A DNA stretch of 10,085 bases from Flavobacteriaceae bacterium (GTDB lineage Bacteria > Bacteroidota > Bacteroidia > Flavobacteriales > Flavobacteriaceae): contig JAENXB010000096.1 of assembly GCA_016649785.1 (NCBI GenBank), positions 1-10,085 on the forward strand, in the 5' to 3' direction. Shown here piece by piece: positions 1-6,727 of the stretch. The first letter of the stretch is position 1; every line of letters begins with the position of its first letter. The notes under the pieces are model-generated. The model saw only the letters and a program-made list of their open reading frames with translations. It did no database searches and was not told the origin of the DNA. Both the position numbers and the translations under genes were made by a program.

Positions 1-58
1 ATCGAACCCCTGTTACATGGATGAAAACCATGCGTCCTAACCCCTAGACGAACGGACC
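1..58 (-). tRNA. tRNA-Glu (anticodon TTC), 3' part cut off by window edge
   Basis: This is the 5' part of a glutamate tRNA read on the minus strand. The 58 bases are identical to 154-211 of the complete copy next to it, and include the acceptor 5' strand, D arm, anticodon arm and most of the T arm. The anticodon loop reads TTTTCAT between CATGG and CCATG stems, which gives anticodon TTC. About 14 bases of the 3' end lie before position 1. The gene is truncated only by the window, not broken. It is probably the second gene of a two-tRNA transcript, because I see no promoter box of its own in the 81-base spacer upstream. Confidence 0.93.
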
Positions 59-78
59 GTTATTATTTCAAAAAGGAA

Positions 79-94
79 TCTGCTCTTCAGCAGA
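79..94 (-). other. Small hairpin in the spacer between the tandem tRNA genes
   Basis: TCTGCT and AGCAGA form a perfect 6-bp stem with a 4-base loop. On the minus strand it is followed by TTCCTTTTTG, a T-rich stretch. It lies between the two tRNA-Glu genes and may be a processing determinant or a weak attenuator. The fold is seen in the sequence; the role is inferred. Confidence 0.4.
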
Positions 95-109
95 CATGCT
101 TAACATTTT

Positions 110-138
110 AAAAGTTGTTTCAAGTTACAACAACTTTT
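110..138 (-). other. 10-bp hairpin directly after the 3' end of tRNA-Glu copy 2
   Basis: AAAAGTTGTT (110-119) pairs perfectly with AACAACTTTT (129-138) around a 9-base loop. On the minus strand it starts one base after the tRNA discriminator base and ends in TTTTAAAA. It could be a weak intrinsic terminator that lowers read-through into the second tRNA gene, or a structure that exposes the 3' end for RNase trimming. The stem is AT-rich, so termination would probably be partial. Confidence 0.45.
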
Positions 139-139
139 G

Positions 140-211
140 TAGTCCGTAGGGGAATCGAACCCCTGTTACATGGATGAAAACCATGCGTCCTAACCCCTAG
201 ACGAACGGACC
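140..211 (-). tRNA. tRNA-Glu (anticodon TTC), complete
   Basis: This is a complete 72-base glutamate tRNA on the minus strand that decodes GAA and GAG. The acceptor strand GGTCCGT pairs with ACGGACT; the outermost pair is a G-U wobble and the discriminator is A. The anticodon stem CATGG/CCATG closes loop TTTTCAT, giving anticodon TTC. The T arm is AGGGG-TTCGATT-CCCCT. No CCA is encoded; the next bases are CAAAAG, so the CCA tail must be added enzymatically. A good promoter lies 22 bases upstream, and an identical second copy follows 81 bases downstream. Confidence 0.96.
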
Positions 212-233
212 AATCTTTCTTTTAACGCGGATG

Positions 234-264
234 CAAAAATACAACTATTTTCTTATGTCGCAAA
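234..264 (-). promoter_or_regulatory. Bacteroidota-type promoter of the tRNA-Glu pair
   Basis: On the minus strand, TTTG (261-264) is followed by a 19-base spacer and TATTTTTG (234-241). This matches the phylum's TTTG-N19-TAnnTTTG consensus exactly. The -7 box ends 22 bases before the tRNA 5' end, so transcription would start near 227-229 and leave a leader of about 16 bases for RNase P to remove. Confidence 0.85.
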
Positions 265-326
265 TGTTGAACTATTTTTTTCTGAAATATTTAAAAAAAC
301 AAATAACGCTTCAATTATACCGCCTC

Positions 327-342
327 CTGTAACCTTTTACAG
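327..342. other. Short hairpin between proS terminator and tRNA promoter
   Basis: CTGTAA and TTACAG form a 6-bp stem with a 4-base loop. No T-run follows on either strand, so it is not a convincing terminator. Apart from the tRNA promoter, this hairpin and the inverted repeat at 393-438, I see nothing functional in 212-471. Confidence 0.25.
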
Positions 343-392
343 AACCCCTTTGTGCTGAAAATGCGCCCTTTATAAAAGAAAAAAGCGGTAAT

Positions 393-448
393 AATTTCCC
401 TGTTTTTACCAGTGAAATAGGTTTAAAACAGGGAAATTCATTTTTTTT
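393..448. terminator. Strong inverted repeat after proS, probable bidirectional terminator
   Basis: AATTTCCCTGTTTT (393-406) pairs perfectly over 14 bp with 425-438, with an 18-base loop. On the plus strand it is followed by T8 (441-448). On the minus strand, the direction of proS, the stem is followed by ATTACCGC and then T6, so the T-run is displaced by several bases. It lies 34 bases past the proS stop and insulates proS from the tRNA promoter. The plus-strand T-run makes it look better against antisense transcripts entering proS. I infer termination in both directions. Confidence 0.7.
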
Positions 449-471
449 AATACATAATTTTCCTAAATCCT

Positions 472-1950
472 CTAATATGCCTTAGCAAAAAGCACTCTTT
501 GAGCAGAAGGATTTCCGGTTAAAACGCATTTCCCTTCTTCTTTCTTCCCTCCCATTGGAATACATCTAATAGTCGCTTTTGTTTTATCTTTGATCTTTAA
601 CTCAGTTTCAGAAGTTCCATCCCAATGTGCTGATATAAATCCTCCTTTTGATTTTAGCACTTCCTTGAATTCTTCAATAGTATTTACCTCGGTAATATTT
701 TCGTCCCTGAAATTTCTGGCTTTTTCGAATAGGTTTTCTTGTATTTCGATCATTAGATCTTTTACCCTGTCAACTACTTCCGCGTACATTACAATTTCCT
801 TGCTCAGGGTATCCCTTCTTGCGAGCTCTACGCTTCCCTTTTCCAAATCCTTAGGTCCAATGGCAATTCGCACAGGAACACCTTGTAATTCGTATTGAGC
901 AAACTTCCAGCCGGGTTTATAGGTATCCCTGTCATCATATTTTACCGACACCCCACTTGCTTTTAGTTTTGCAGCCAAATCATTTGCAACTTCAGAGATT
1001 TGCGCCAATTGCTCTTCCCCCCTGTAAATGGGAACGATCACCACTTGTATTGGGGCTAGGCTAGGCGGCAATACCAATCCCTGGTCATCGCTATGAGTCA
1101 TGATCAGGGCTCCAATCAACCTTGTGGATACTCCCCAGGAAGTTGCCCAGACATATTCCAGACCACCTTCTTTGGAAGCAAATTTAACATCGAAAGCCTT
1201 TGCGAAATTTTGTCCTAAAAAATGCGAAGTTCCCGCCTGCAAAGCCTTTCCATCTTGCATAAGAGCTTCTATACAGTAGGTTTCTTCGGCACCGGCAAAA
1301 CGCTCGTTTTCAGATTTAGTTCCTTGAATTACCGGAATAGCCATAAAATTTTCGACAAATTCGGCATATACCTTATTCATTTTCTCGGCTTCAGCAACCG
1401 CTTCGGCTCTGGTTTCATGAGCGGTATGTCCTTCCTGCCATAAAAATTCGGAAGTTCTTAAAAAGAGCCTTGTGCGCATTTCCCAGCGAACCACATTTGC
1501 CCACTGGTTGATAAGAAGGGGCAAATCCCTGTAAGATTGAACCCAACCTTTAAATGTATTCCAGATAATTGCTTCGGAAGTAGGCCTAACAATGAGTTCT
1601 TCTTCCAGTTTTGCTTCCGGATCCACAATTAATTTCGCAGGGTTGTTTGGATCGGTTTTTAGCCTGTAATGGGTTACTATTGCACATTCTTTGGCAAAGC
1701 CTTCCGCATTTTTTTCTTCAGCCTCAAAAAGGCTTTTAGGCACAAAAAGCGGAAAATAGGCATTTTGATGTCCGGTTTCCTTAAACATCCTGTCCAGTTC
1801 GGCCTGCATTTTTTCCCAAATTGCATATCCGTAGGGCTTGATAACCATACAGCCGCGAACGGCTGAATTTTCTGCTAAATCGGCATTTACCACAAGATCG
1901 TTATACCATTTTGAATAGTCTTCCCCGCGTGTAGTTAATTTCTTGCTCAT
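472..1950 (-). CDS. proS: Prolyl-tRNA synthetase, archaeal/eukaryotic type without editing domain
   Basis: This cytoplasmic class II enzyme charges tRNA-Pro with proline using ATP. From the ATG at 1948-1950 the product is 492 residues and starts MSKKLTTRGED. The frame extends upstream to a TTG at 1998, but those 16 residues do not look like the family. Visible elements are VRPTSEAIIW (121-130), motif 2 around VRWEMRTRLFLRTSEFLWQEG (154-174), motif 3 around GVSTRLIGALIMTHSDDQG (273-291), an anticodon-binding domain (about 300-400), and a C-terminal domain ending in the family's terminal tyrosine (AKAY). The long editing insertion of the E. coli type is absent. In the C-terminal domain three of the four positions that carry zinc cysteines in archaeal-type enzymes are not cysteine (D444, T449, T478; only C475 remains). 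The gene is transcribed alone from the promoter at 2035-2065 and followed by the inverted repeat at 393-438. Confidence 0.96.
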   Translation of the reverse strand: MSKKLTTRGEDYSKWYNDLVVNADLAENSAVRGCMVIKPYGYAIWEKMQAELDRMFKETGHQNAYFPLFVPKSLFEAEEKNAEGFAKECAIVTHYRLKTDPNNPAKLIVDPEAKLEEELIVRPTSEAIIWNTFKGWVQSYRDLPLLINQWANVVRWEMRTRLFLRTSEFLWQEGHTAHETRAEAVAEAEKMNKVYAEFVENFMAIPVIQGTKSENERFAGAEETYCIEALMQDGKALQAGTSHFLGQNFAKAFDVKFASKEGGLEYVWATSWGVSTRLIGALIMTHSDDQGLVLPPSLAPIQVVIVPIYRGEEQLAQISEVANDLAAKLKASGVSVKYDDRDTYKPGWKFAQYELQGVPVRIAIGPKDLEKGSVELARRDTLSKEIVMYAEVVDRVKDLMIEIQENLFEKARNFRDENITEVNTIEEFKEVLKSKGGFISAHWDGTSETELKIKDKTKATIRCIPMGGKKEEGKCVLTGNPSAQRVLFAKAY

Positions 1951-2034
1951 TCTTATTATTTGGTATAAATATTGTGAATTAAATCGTATCTTAAACAAAT
2001 GTTGAGCCTTTGTTAAAGGTTCATATAGTTAGCG

Positions 2035-2065
2035 CAAAACTAACTAAATTTGTAATGTTCAACAA
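2035..2065 (-). promoter_or_regulatory. proS promoter
   Basis: On the minus strand, TTG (2063-2065) is followed by a 20-base spacer and TAGTTTTG (2035-2042), a full match to TAnnTTTG. Transcription should begin near 2028-2030, which leaves a leader of about 80 bases before the proS ATG. The leader contains GCCTTTGTTAAAGG-like short symmetry, but I see no tRNA-sensing T-box element. This promoter is interleaved with the divergent one at 2045-2052. Confidence 0.7.
2045..2052 (+). promoter_or_regulatory. -7 box of the lipoprotein/FadL operon
   Basis: TAAATTTG is a full match to the Bacteroidota -7 consensus TAnnTTTG. It sits 28 bases before the ATG at 2081, so transcription would start near 2057-2059 with a leader of about 22 bases. 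The -33 box is weak: the best candidate is TTC at 2020-2022, with a 22-base spacer. The element begins 2 bases beyond the opposite-strand -7 box of proS. Confidence 0.55.
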
Positions 2066-2080
2066 TAAAATACACAGCTA

Positions 2081-3106
2081 ATGAAACTTAAAATTTCAAT
2101 ACCAGGGAACAAACTTTTTTTCATAGCTCCTGTGTCTTTACTTTTGTTGGCATCTTGTAGCTCATATCAGTATTCCGGTTCAGACAGGGATGGAGTTTAC
2201 GGGGACACCAGAAGGGTTTATAGTGAGCAAGAACAGTATGCAAGCCAAGACAACAAGAGTCATTATTATAAAAATTTGTTTTCAGAAGAAGCTGATTTAT
2301 ATAATGAGCTTTTGGCAGAAGATGCAATTTTCACTGATGTGGAAGGCTATACCTCTACCGGTGGGGATTATACAGAACAGCAACCCAATTACCAGGGCGG
2401 AAATGCTCCGTGGGGACAAGATCCAGATTCTTATTCCATAAATATCTATAACAATGGTTTTTATGGCGGTTTTTACAATCCGTATTGGGGCGGAGGATAT
2501 TATGGTTACAATCCATATTGGGGCCCGGGTTATTACGGTCCGGGATATTGGGGTAGTTCCTGGAGCATAGGATTTGGAGGCTATTATCCGTATTCCGGTT
2601 TTGGAATTGGATTTGGATTTGCATCTTACCCATATTATTATGGGGCAGGTAGATGGTATAATCCTTACCATCATAATTATTACAGAAATAATTATTTCCG
2701 ACAAAACGTCGCTTATAATTCCGGAAGAAGAAATGCAGTATCTTCCTTTAGGGATGGAAGCAGATCCAACCTTAGAAATGCGGTAAATCTTGATTCCAGA
2801 AGGCAAAGCTCCAGTTATTCCAGAAGTATAAGAAATTTAAGAAGTTCCAATGATCAATACGGTTTGACCAGAAGATCTACAGGAGATTATAACACTACCC
2901 GGAGAAATTCGGATAACCGTTACCAAAGGAGCACTCAGCAGTCCACAAACAGGACTTCCCGCAGGAACGACACCAATTCCAGACCAACTACCACGAATAG
3001 AAGCAACACCGGAACAGTTAGAAGTTCGGGAACAACCCGAAGTTCAGGAGACGGAAGGTCCTCCTCAGGAGGTTCTACTTCCAGAAGCCGGGGTAGAGGA
3101 AATTAA
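2081..3106 (+). CDS. Uncharacterised lipoprotein with Gly/Tyr-rich middle and basic Arg/Ser-rich tail
   Basis: I do not recognise a characterised family. The 341-residue product begins with a lipoprotein signal peptide: basic start, hydrophobic stretch (12-24) and lipobox LASC with Cys26 as the predicted lipidated residue. Residues 60-100 are acidic (FSEEADLYNELLAED). Residues 123-206 are extremely rich in Gly, Tyr, Trp, Asn, Phe and Pro, with NPYWG occurring twice (133-137, 144-148). Residues 207-341 are a low-complexity tail rich in Arg, Ser, Thr and Asn that has no Glu at all and many RRN, RSS and TRR groups. The parts therefore differ sharply in charge. A FadL-like porin gene starts 23 bases after the stop and is probably co-transcribed. 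An envelope location is well supported. A structural, adhesive or surface-binding role, or partnership with the porin, is only inference. Lipidation would need Lgt, which is encoded at the end of this window. Confidence 0.85.
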   Translation: MKLKISIPGNKLFFIAPVSLLLLASCSSYQYSGSDRDGVYGDTRRVYSEQEQYASQDNKSHYYKNLFSEEADLYNELLAEDAIFTDVEGYTSTGGDYTEQQPNYQGGNAPWGQDPDSYSINIYNNGFYGGFYNPYWGGGYYGYNPYWGPGYYGPGYWGSSWSIGFGGYYPYSGFGIGFGFASYPYYYGAGRWYNPYHHNYYRNNYFRQNVAYNSGRRNAVSSFRDGSRSNLRNAVNLDSRRQSSSYSRSIRNLRSSNDQYGLTRRSTGDYNTTRRNSDNRYQRSTQQSTNRTSRRNDTNSRPTTTNRSNTGTVRSSGTTRSSGDGRSSSGGSTSRSRGRGN

Positions 3107-3129
3107 AATTTGTGAAAAATAAGAATTTT

Positions 3130-4641
3130 ATGAAGAAGCTATATATTGTGGTTGCCGCCTGTTTTGTGATAACTTTTTCCCATGCACAGGATATTACAGA
3201 CGCATTAAGATATTCCTCTGAAGAGTTAACCGGAACTGCCCGATTCAGAGCGATGAGCGGGGCATTTGGTGCTTTGGGAGGCGATTTATCTGCTTTGGGG
3301 ATAAATCCTGCAGGATCCGCAGTATTTTTAAACAGCTTTGCTACTGTAACCTTAGATTATAACCAACGAAAAAACAACACTAATTATTTTAACGGAATTA
3401 CCTCCAACAAAAATTCTGAAGTTAATTTTGACCAAGCGGGAGCAGTTTTGGTATTTAATAGCACCAATTCAGAGAATAACTGGGGGAAATTTACTTTGGG
3501 AGTTAACTATATACAAACAAATAATTTTGATGATCGTTTTGTAGCCCAGGGTATAAGCCCAAATTCCATAGATCAATACTTTTTAGGATATTCGGACGGG
3601 ATACCCCTAGAATTGCTTGAAACAATAGACAACGAAAGTATAACTGACCTCTATCTATTTTTAGGTGAAAACGAAGGTTTTGGAACGCAACAAGCATTTT
3701 TGGGTTTTCAGGGTTTTGTGATAAATCCAAATTCCAACACCCCTGATAACACTTCATATAATTCAGCGATAGCTCCGGGGACTTTCAGTCAAAAATATAC
3801 TCTTGCTTCTACAGGATTAAACGGTAAATTTTCATTCAATTTTGCCTCCGCGTTTAAGGATTTCCTTTATTTGGGGATCAATTTAAACACTCACTTTTTA
3901 AATTACGATAGGGTCACCCAATTATTGGAAACTAACAGCAATTCCGGAAGCGAGACCAATGAAGTGCTGTTTTCCAATAATTTGAGCACAACCGGGGATG
4001 GGTTTTCCTTCCAACTGGGTGCCATCGCAAAGCTTAGCGATAATATAAGAATGGGGGTTTCTTACGAATCTCCAACCTGGCTCACAATTGCAGAGCAGGC
4101 GACCCAACGTTTGGAAACCTTTAGTGATGAATTTAACGAACAGGTAATTGTAAACCCAAATGTGGTAAACGTTTACCCGGACTACAGACTTAAAACTCCG
4201 GGAAAAATCACCGGAAGTTTAGCCGTATTATTTGGAACAACGGGTTTGATAAGTTTTGATTATTCTTATAAGGACTTTTCAAATACCGAACTAAGACCTC
4301 TAGAAGACCCGGAATTTATGTTTCAAAATACCCAAATTGCCGATAATTTAAAAGCGGCTTCTACCTATAGGCTTGGTGGAGAATACCGGATCCAGGACTG
4401 GAGCCTTCGCGGCGGATATAGATTTGAAGAAAGTCCTTATGAAAATGAAACCAGCGTTGGCGACCTGAATGGATATTCCCTGGGATTGGGTTATAATTTT
4501 GGCAATATAAAAGTTGATTTAGCCTACGATAATTCTTCCAGAACTGATAACCCCCAATTGTACCAGGTAGGATTGACCAATACAGCAAATATCGACAGGG
4601 ATTTCTCGAGCGTAATCCTCTCCTTAAGTTTTGGACTGTAG
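3130..4641 (+). CDS. OmpP1/FadL/TodX-family outer-membrane transport protein
   Basis: This is a predicted outer-membrane beta-barrel of the family that lets long-chain fatty acids or other hydrophobic compounds enter the cell. The ATG at 3130 gives 503 residues with a clean signal peptide, MKKLYIVVAACFVITFSHA, cut before QD. A GTG at 3112 in the same frame would add six residues (MKNKNF) and is less likely. The mature N-terminus carries the family's NPAG motif (59-62) after a Gly/Ala-rich segment (GAFGALGGDLSALG). After it come alternating amphipathic strands typical of a barrel, including FSFQLGAIAKLSDNIRMGVSYES and YRLGGEYRIQDWSLRGGYRF. The protein ends in the strand SSVILSLSFGL, with an aromatic residue near the terminus as expected for BamA recognition. 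It follows the lipoprotein gene by 23 bases. The substrate cannot be read from the sequence. Confidence 0.9.
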   Translation: MKKLYIVVAACFVITFSHAQDITDALRYSSEELTGTARFRAMSGAFGALGGDLSALGINPAGSAVFLNSFATVTLDYNQRKNNTNYFNGITSNKNSEVNFDQAGAVLVFNSTNSENNWGKFTLGVNYIQTNNFDDRFVAQGISPNSIDQYFLGYSDGIPLELLETIDNESITDLYLFLGENEGFGTQQAFLGFQGFVINPNSNTPDNTSYNSAIAPGTFSQKYTLASTGLNGKFSFNFASAFKDFLYLGINLNTHFLNYDRVTQLLETNSNSGSETNEVLFSNNLSTTGDGFSFQLGAIAKLSDNIRMGVSYESPTWLTIAEQATQRLETFSDEFNEQVIVNPNVVNVYPDYRLKTPGKITGSLAVLFGTTGLISFDYSYKDFSNTELRPLEDPEFMFQNTQIADNLKAASTYRLGGEYRIQDWSLRGGYRFEESPYENETSVGDLNGYSLGLGYNFGNIKVDLAYDNSSRTDNPQLYQVGLTNTANIDRDFSSVILSLSFGL

Positions 4642-4676
4642 CTTTTGAAATTAACCAAATTTGGAGTTGGAAAATA

Positions 4677-4694
4677 GTTTGTGGTTTGTGGTTT
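4677..4694 (+). repeat. Tandem GTTTGTG repeat in convergent gap
   Basis: GTTTGTG occurs twice in a row (4677-4683, 4684-4690) and is followed by GTTT. It lies 36 bases past the porin gene stop, between two convergent genes. It may be slippage-derived, or part of the same composite non-coding repeat as the CTTTGCG units downstream. Confidence 0.7.
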
Positions 4695-4707
4695 AAAATA
4701 TTTTTTT

Positions 4708-4764
4708 CTTTGCGCTTTGAACTCTTATAGGTTTTTTCTTTGCGTTCTTTGCGTTCTTTGCGTG
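4708..4764 (+). repeat. CTTTGCGTT tandem repeat with an extra upstream unit
   Basis: Three 9-base units stand head to tail (4738-4746, 4747-4755, 4756-4764; the last ends in TG instead of TT). A fourth CTTTGCG lies at 4708-4714, and T-runs precede both the lone unit (4701-4707) and the triplet (4732-4737). On the minus strand the unit reads ACGCAAAG. From memory, similar CTTTGCG-type repeats occur between genes in many bacterial genomes, but I cannot check that here. No strong GC-rich terminator hairpin is visible anywhere in 4642-4820. Confidence 0.75.
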
Positions 4765-4820
4765 AAACCTTTTAATCCAAAGTGTCAATTTTTATAAAGT
4801 TAAATTTCACAAGTCCAGGT

Positions 4821-6665
4821 TTATCTCTTCAATGTAAAATGCCCTTCAAATTTGTTTTGCATTCCCGAATCAGCGTCCTTATATTCCAGTAAAAACCAGT
4901 AATCGTCTCCCGGCATAACATGTGAATTGTAAGTTCCGTCCCATCCGCCGGCAGTTGGATCCAATTGTTTTAATAGTTTCCCGTACCGGTCAAAAATAAA
5001 CACTTTTGTAATAGATATTTCTGAATCGTTTATCACATTCCAGGTATCGTTATAACCATCGGAATTTGGAGTGAAAAACCGCGGGTATCCAATTAACCTG
5101 AATGGTTGAGAAATTGCGCTCCCACATCCATTAATTTCCCTGGAAGAAATTGTGTGGTTTCCTCCGGGCACTGAAGCAAAAGAGGCTAGTAACTGCCAGG
5201 AACCATTATCAAGCCTGTATTCATATGTTGCATCATCACCTGTTCTGCCAAGTGCAGTTCCCCTAACCACATACCCACCGTCAAAATCGTTTCCGGAAAT
5301 TTGAACAGAAACTTCCTGTGGAGCAGAATAGACTTTTATCCCTGTACTAAAAGTGCTTGAGCATCCGGATATTTTATCTGTAATTAAAACCGAAATATTT
5401 GATTCCTCTGGCACTTCATTAATATTGAAGTTCGGATTTTGCACTCCATCCCCGTCAGGATCATTTGCAGGAGTCCAATTATAAGCATATCCCGCTCCTA
5501 AATCCTGACCTAAAGAAACAGGAGCCACTATATTTCCATTAAAATCAACGCATAAAATAGTTGTTTCATTTAAAATTATTACCGGCACCGGTTGAATAAG
5601 TAGTTTAAAAGATACCGGCAAAGAGGTGCAGCCTGAAGTTTGATCGGTTATTGTGGCAAGGATTTCCTGTTGGCTCCTGCCTTCAAAAGCGATTGGATTT
5701 TCTACAGATATCCCATTTTCAAAATTAACCGGGGATTCATAATAATCAATTTTAAAGGTGTTTAAGGAGCCTACATAATTTTGGGTCAATTCATTTTCAA
5801 CAATTGTCAAGTCTAAGATGGTGGAAGTTTCATTGCTGCACCCTGCAAGATCAAAAGGTTTTACGGCTTCCGGCAAATCAAAAAATTCTATCAATACCTG
5901 ATCTGTTATTCCTGTCCCGGTAACAATTATCTGATAAAGCCCCGCTTCTGAAACATTTAGATTTGCACTTGATTGATTTGGAATAATTTTAAAATCGTTC
6001 AACACATCATCAAAAATATACCATTCAAAGCTATTAGCGATTACGTTTTTAGCCACCAATTCGACAGAGTTTTCTCCACATATTTTTTTATCGTCACCTA
6101 AAATACTTACAATGGAACAATCTGTGGTGCCTGCATTTGGATCGGAAATATTTGTTTGCTGAAGGCCAATGAACCCGGGTTTCAATGAAAAATTCGTGAT
6201 CATTACAACATAGATCTCCCCTTCCCTGGCATTGTTGATATTAAAATTTTCAGTTGCTTCAATTGAATAACTACATCCCACTATATTTCCGGAAGAAAGC
6301 GAAGAGTTGCTACACAAATTATCCTCCGCAGAAAAAGGTCCCCAGGCTATAAAATCTACATCCAGAGTGCCCCCGGAACCATCAGGATTAACAGTTTGGC
6401 TTATTTCAAAATTGAGAGTGCCGGAATCGCCAATTTGCAAATAGAACCATGCTGGATATGATTGGGTCTCCAGGCAACTATAATCCGGGCCGGACTCTGC
6501 GGAAGGAACGCTGCTATTGCCAGGATTTGAATTAGGAAATATATATTCAGTAGTTCCTGAACAAAATGGCTGAATGGAAGCACATCTGTCACCCTGGGAA
6601 AATAAAATCCCGGTACCTGTCAAATAAAAAACTACAGTCAAACAATAAAGTTGTAAAGATCTCAT
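4821..6665 (-). CDS. Secreted multidomain protein with T9SS type B C-terminal sorting domain
   Basis: The 614-residue product is exported across the inner membrane by a signal peptide (about 1-24, ending LFSQG). It is predicted to cross the outer membrane through the type IX secretion system. Residues 26-175 form an N-terminal domain opening CASIQPFCSGTTEYIFPN and including AWFYLQIGDSGTLNF and DVDFIAWGPF, a pattern I associate with Bacteroidota surface proteins. The middle contains Ig-like modules whose ends share a Ser/Asn-Gly-Cys pattern (TSGCTS about 343-348, ISGCSS about 432-437, INGCGS about 511-516). The last 90 residues match the gliding-motility-associated type B sorting domain: PRFFTPNSDGYNDTW (528-542), FIFDRYGKLL (556-565), GGWDGTYN (573-580), MPGDDYWFLLEY (584-595) and the ending FEGHFTLKR. 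The mature protein has 12 cysteines. The gene is monocistronic, convergent with the porin and divergent from folE. A weak -7-like box TTAATTTG lies at 6688-6695. Binding target or enzyme activity: none visible. Confidence 0.9.
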   Translation of the reverse strand: MRSLQLYCLTVVFYLTGTGILFSQGDRCASIQPFCSGTTEYIFPNSNPGNSSVPSAESGPDYSCLETQSYPAWFYLQIGDSGTLNFEISQTVNPDGSGGTLDVDFIAWGPFSAEDNLCSNSSLSSGNIVGCSYSIEATENFNINNAREGEIYVVMITNFSLKPGFIGLQQTNISDPNAGTTDCSIVSILGDDKKICGENSVELVAKNVIANSFEWYIFDDVLNDFKIIPNQSSANLNVSEAGLYQIIVTGTGITDQVLIEFFDLPEAVKPFDLAGCSNETSTILDLTIVENELTQNYVGSLNTFKIDYYESPVNFENGISVENPIAFEGRSQQEILATITDQTSGCTSLPVSFKLLIQPVPVIILNETTILCVDFNGNIVAPVSLGQDLGAGYAYNWTPANDPDGDGVQNPNFNINEVPEESNISVLITDKISGCSSTFSTGIKVYSAPQEVSVQISGNDFDGGYVVRGTALGRTGDDATYEYRLDNGSWQLLASFASVPGGNHTISSREINGCGSAISQPFRLIGYPRFFTPNSDGYNDTWNVINDSEISITKVFIFDRYGKLLKQLDPTAGGWDGTYNSHVMPGDDYWFLLEYKDADSGMQNKFEGHFTLKR

Positions 6666-6727
6666 AATTTTTGGATCGAAGAAAATGCAAATTAAGAAAA
6701 TTCAGGTAAAGCAGCACCTCGGGTTTT

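Noticed and set aside
590..898. Plus-strand open frame of 102 codons antisense to proS
   Set aside because: It is fully inside a well-supported proS coding region, has no family resemblance, and its composition is expected of an antisense shadow.
1951..1998. Longer proS start at a TTG (1996-1998), adding 16 residues
   Set aside because: The added residues are not family-like, TTG is a rare start, and the ATG at 1948-1950 gives the normal N-terminus MSKKLTTRGED and normal length.
1951..2034. T-box or other aminoacyl-tRNA-sensing leader ahead of proS
   Set aside because: The leader is only about 80 bases, with no T-box core sequence, no long specifier hairpin and no terminator before the ATG.
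2297..2806. 169-codon open frame on the minus strand inside the lipoprotein gene
   Set aside because: It is Ile/Ser-rich because it is antisense to the Gly/Tyr-rich block. It has no recognisable domain, and the plus-strand gene has a signal peptide and promoter. It is a shadow of biased composition.
3112..3129. GTG start for the porin six residues upstream
   Set aside because: ATG 3130 gives a standard signal peptide without the extra residues, so the GTG is less likely, though not excluded.
4708..4764. Possible CRISPR array
   Set aside because: The units are 9 bases long and directly adjacent, with no spacers of uniform length and no cas genes nearby.
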